In this document: one piece after another, positions 23,252-24,072 of the stretch
How positions within the stretch are numbered: position 1 is the first letter of the stretch
Layout: each line of letters opens with the position of its first letter
Source: Firmicutes bacterium CAG:145
GTDB taxonomy: Bacteria; Bacillota; Clostridia; Peptostreptococcales; Anaerovoracaceae
NCBI GenBank assembly: GCA_000435715.1
Contig: FR882581.1
Span: 3,885-27,956 of the forward strand
Direction: 5' to 3'
DNA: 24,072 bases
Notes under the pieces: model-generated
Database searches by the model: none
The model's input: only the letters and a program-made list of their open reading frames with translations
Told to the model about the DNA's origin: nothing
Made by a program: the position numbers and the translations under genes

Positions 23252-23797
23252 CTACACAAATGTCAGCAGTTTTGACGCGTCCTTTCTTGGCGGTGCGGCA
23301 GGTTCCGTATCGGGATAGCCGATAGGAATAAGCGCTGCTAAAGTCTGTCCCTGCGGAATATCGACTATCTTTTTTATTTCTTCTTCGTCGAAATATCCCA
23401 TGATGACTGTACCCAGCCCTTTCTCATGAGCGGCAAGGCAGAAAGTCTGGGCTGCAATGCCGGCGTCAAACATCTGCCAGCCGTCTTCTTTTTTTGTAGA
23501 GTAGCTTCCGTCTCTTTCGAAGCCGGAACGTCCCTCAACAAAAGTTAAAAGCAGCAGAGCAGGAGCCGCCTCCATGGTGGCGACGTTTCCCTTAAATCCG
23601 TAAGCGCATTTTTCGTTTGCCAACGCCTTCAGAGTCTTTTCGTCATCTACTATTATATACCTGGCGATCTGGGTATTCTTCCATGATGGGGCGTACGCCG
23701 AGATATTCACGATCTCTTCAAGCAGTTCGCGGGGAACCTTCTTATCTTGAAATTTTCTTATACTTCTTCTCTCTTTTATTCCGGTAATTAAATCCAT
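23252..23797 (-). CDS. Nitroreductase-family FMN oxidoreductase
   Basis: 181-residue NAD(P)H-dependent flavoprotein of the nitroreductase superfamily; natural substrate unknown. Seen: the FMN phosphate-binding start KERRSIRKF (9-17), YAPSWKNTQ (35-43) at the flavin edge, the helix GWQMFDAGIAAQTFCLAAHEKGLG split around residues 105-128, TVIMGYF (129-135), and LIPIGYP near the C-terminus. Short form with a conserved C-terminal RKDASKLLTFV tail. ATG at 23797 has an AGGAAAAGGA purine-rich site upstream; a TTG at 23833 lacks one. Monocistronic: own promoter upstream and terminator downstream. Confidence 0.9.
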   Translation of the reverse strand: MDLITGIKERRSIRKFQDKKVPRELLEEIVNISAYAPSWKNTQIARYIIVDDEKTLKALANEKCAYGFKGNVATMEAAPALLLLTFVEGRSGFERDGSYSTKKEDGWQMFDAGIAAQTFCLAAHEKGLGTVIMGYFDEEEIKKIVDIPQGQTLAALIPIGYPDTEPAAPPRKDASKLLTFV

Positions 23798-23886
23798 CTT
23801 TTTTCCTTTTCCTTCCTCTTGCGTCAAGGACAATTTTCAGGCCTTTTCCCTGTGCAGTTTTGTCCAGTTTAAACTTTAATGTTTTT

Positions 23887-23915
23887 ATTTTAACATTTTA
23901 AGGGAAAAATGACAA
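23887..23915 (-). promoter_or_regulatory. Predicted promoter of the nitroreductase gene
   Basis: Minus strand TTGTCA (23910-23915), 17 bp, TAAAAT (23887-23892), each with five of six consensus bases. Leader of about 80 nt to the ATG at 23797. Confidence 0.65.
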
Positions 23916-24072
23916 TAGGCAAGGTTTCTTATTTTATTGTTCTTCCACTCATATTTGCGTTTGATTAAATAATCTCTATCCCGCCCGGTGATGGGGTTTC
24001 CTCCGGTCTTAAGCGTCTGCCATTGCAGGTTAAATTCCATACTGAAAAAGACCCGCAAGGGCTCTACCACCT
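23916..24072. other. Unassigned right edge of window
   Basis: About 157 bp upstream of the nitroreductase promoter. The inner part is AT-rich and the outer 90 bp (from about 23980) are clearly richer in GC. Short frames remain open to the window edge on both strands, but neither has a recognisable domain. It could be the end of a gene or of a mobile element lying outside the window. Confidence 0.3.

Noticed and set aside
24050..24072. Possible tRNA D-arm (GGTAGAGC on the minus strand) at the right edge
   Set aside because: No anticodon arm or T-arm follows in the next 60 bases, and the short match can occur by chance.
1..24072. CRISPR array, prophage, insertion sequence or rRNA/tRNA genes
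   Set aside because: No regularly spaced repeats, integrase or transposase gene, terminal inverted repeats around a gene, or structural RNA gene was seen; the phosphate block itself shows no mobility gene.

Overview
The window looks like a chromosomal segment of an anaerobic, low-to-mid-GC Bacillota, most likely a member of Clostridia. Reasons: strong AAGGAG-type ribosome binding sites before almost every gene, frequent AGA/ATA codons, the gene order rpmG-secE-nusG-rplK-rplA-rplJ-rplL, a Firmicutes-type L10 leader with an intrinsic terminator, four-cysteine L33, a CpsA-like LCP protein, and TTTACA-type Pho boxes. The genus cannot be fixed from the sequence alone.

Layout from left to right. 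(1) Positions 1-7307, minus strand: rpoC (C-terminal end cut by the window edge, TTG start) preceded by rpoB, which has its own promoter. (2) 7308-17310: a phosphate block. A ZIP-family metal transporter (+) is followed by a small CxCxxC protein (-), then by pstS-pstC-pstA-pstB-phoU-phoB-phoR (+), tightly packed and ending in a hairpin terminator. Convergent to these is a Na+/phosphate symporter with a C-terminal PhoU domain (-). (3) 17524-21000, minus strand: the operon rpmG-secE-nusG-rplK-rplA-rplJ-rplL, from a perfect TTGACA-N17-TATAAT promoter to a terminator just after rplL, with an L10 autoregulatory leader between rplA and rplJ. (4) 21052-23051, minus strand: an LCP-family envelope protein translationally coupled to a hotdog thioesterase. 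(5) 23252-23797, minus strand: a nitroreductase. (6) 23916-24072: no gene I can assign.

How it fits together. The pst genes encode high-affinity ABC phosphate uptake, the symporter is a second phosphate transporter, PhoU links transport to signalling, and PhoB/PhoR form the two-component system. Direct repeats of TTTACA at 11-bp period lie upstream of pstS and of the symporter, and a near match lies upstream of the ZIP gene. The block therefore looks like a compact Pho regulon carrying its own regulator. It sits exactly between rplL and rpoB, which are adjacent in most bacteria, so the classical rplKAJL-rpoBC cluster is split and rpoBC has a separate promoter.

The most unusual observation is PstS. 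Its two sequence halves are in reversed order relative to the classical protein, as expected of a circular permutant, while the phosphate-binding motifs of both halves are kept. Other points of interest are the Pho-box-preceded ZIP transporter with an altered metal-site residue, the shared geometry of the Pho promoters, and the PBP-like domain in the LCP protein.
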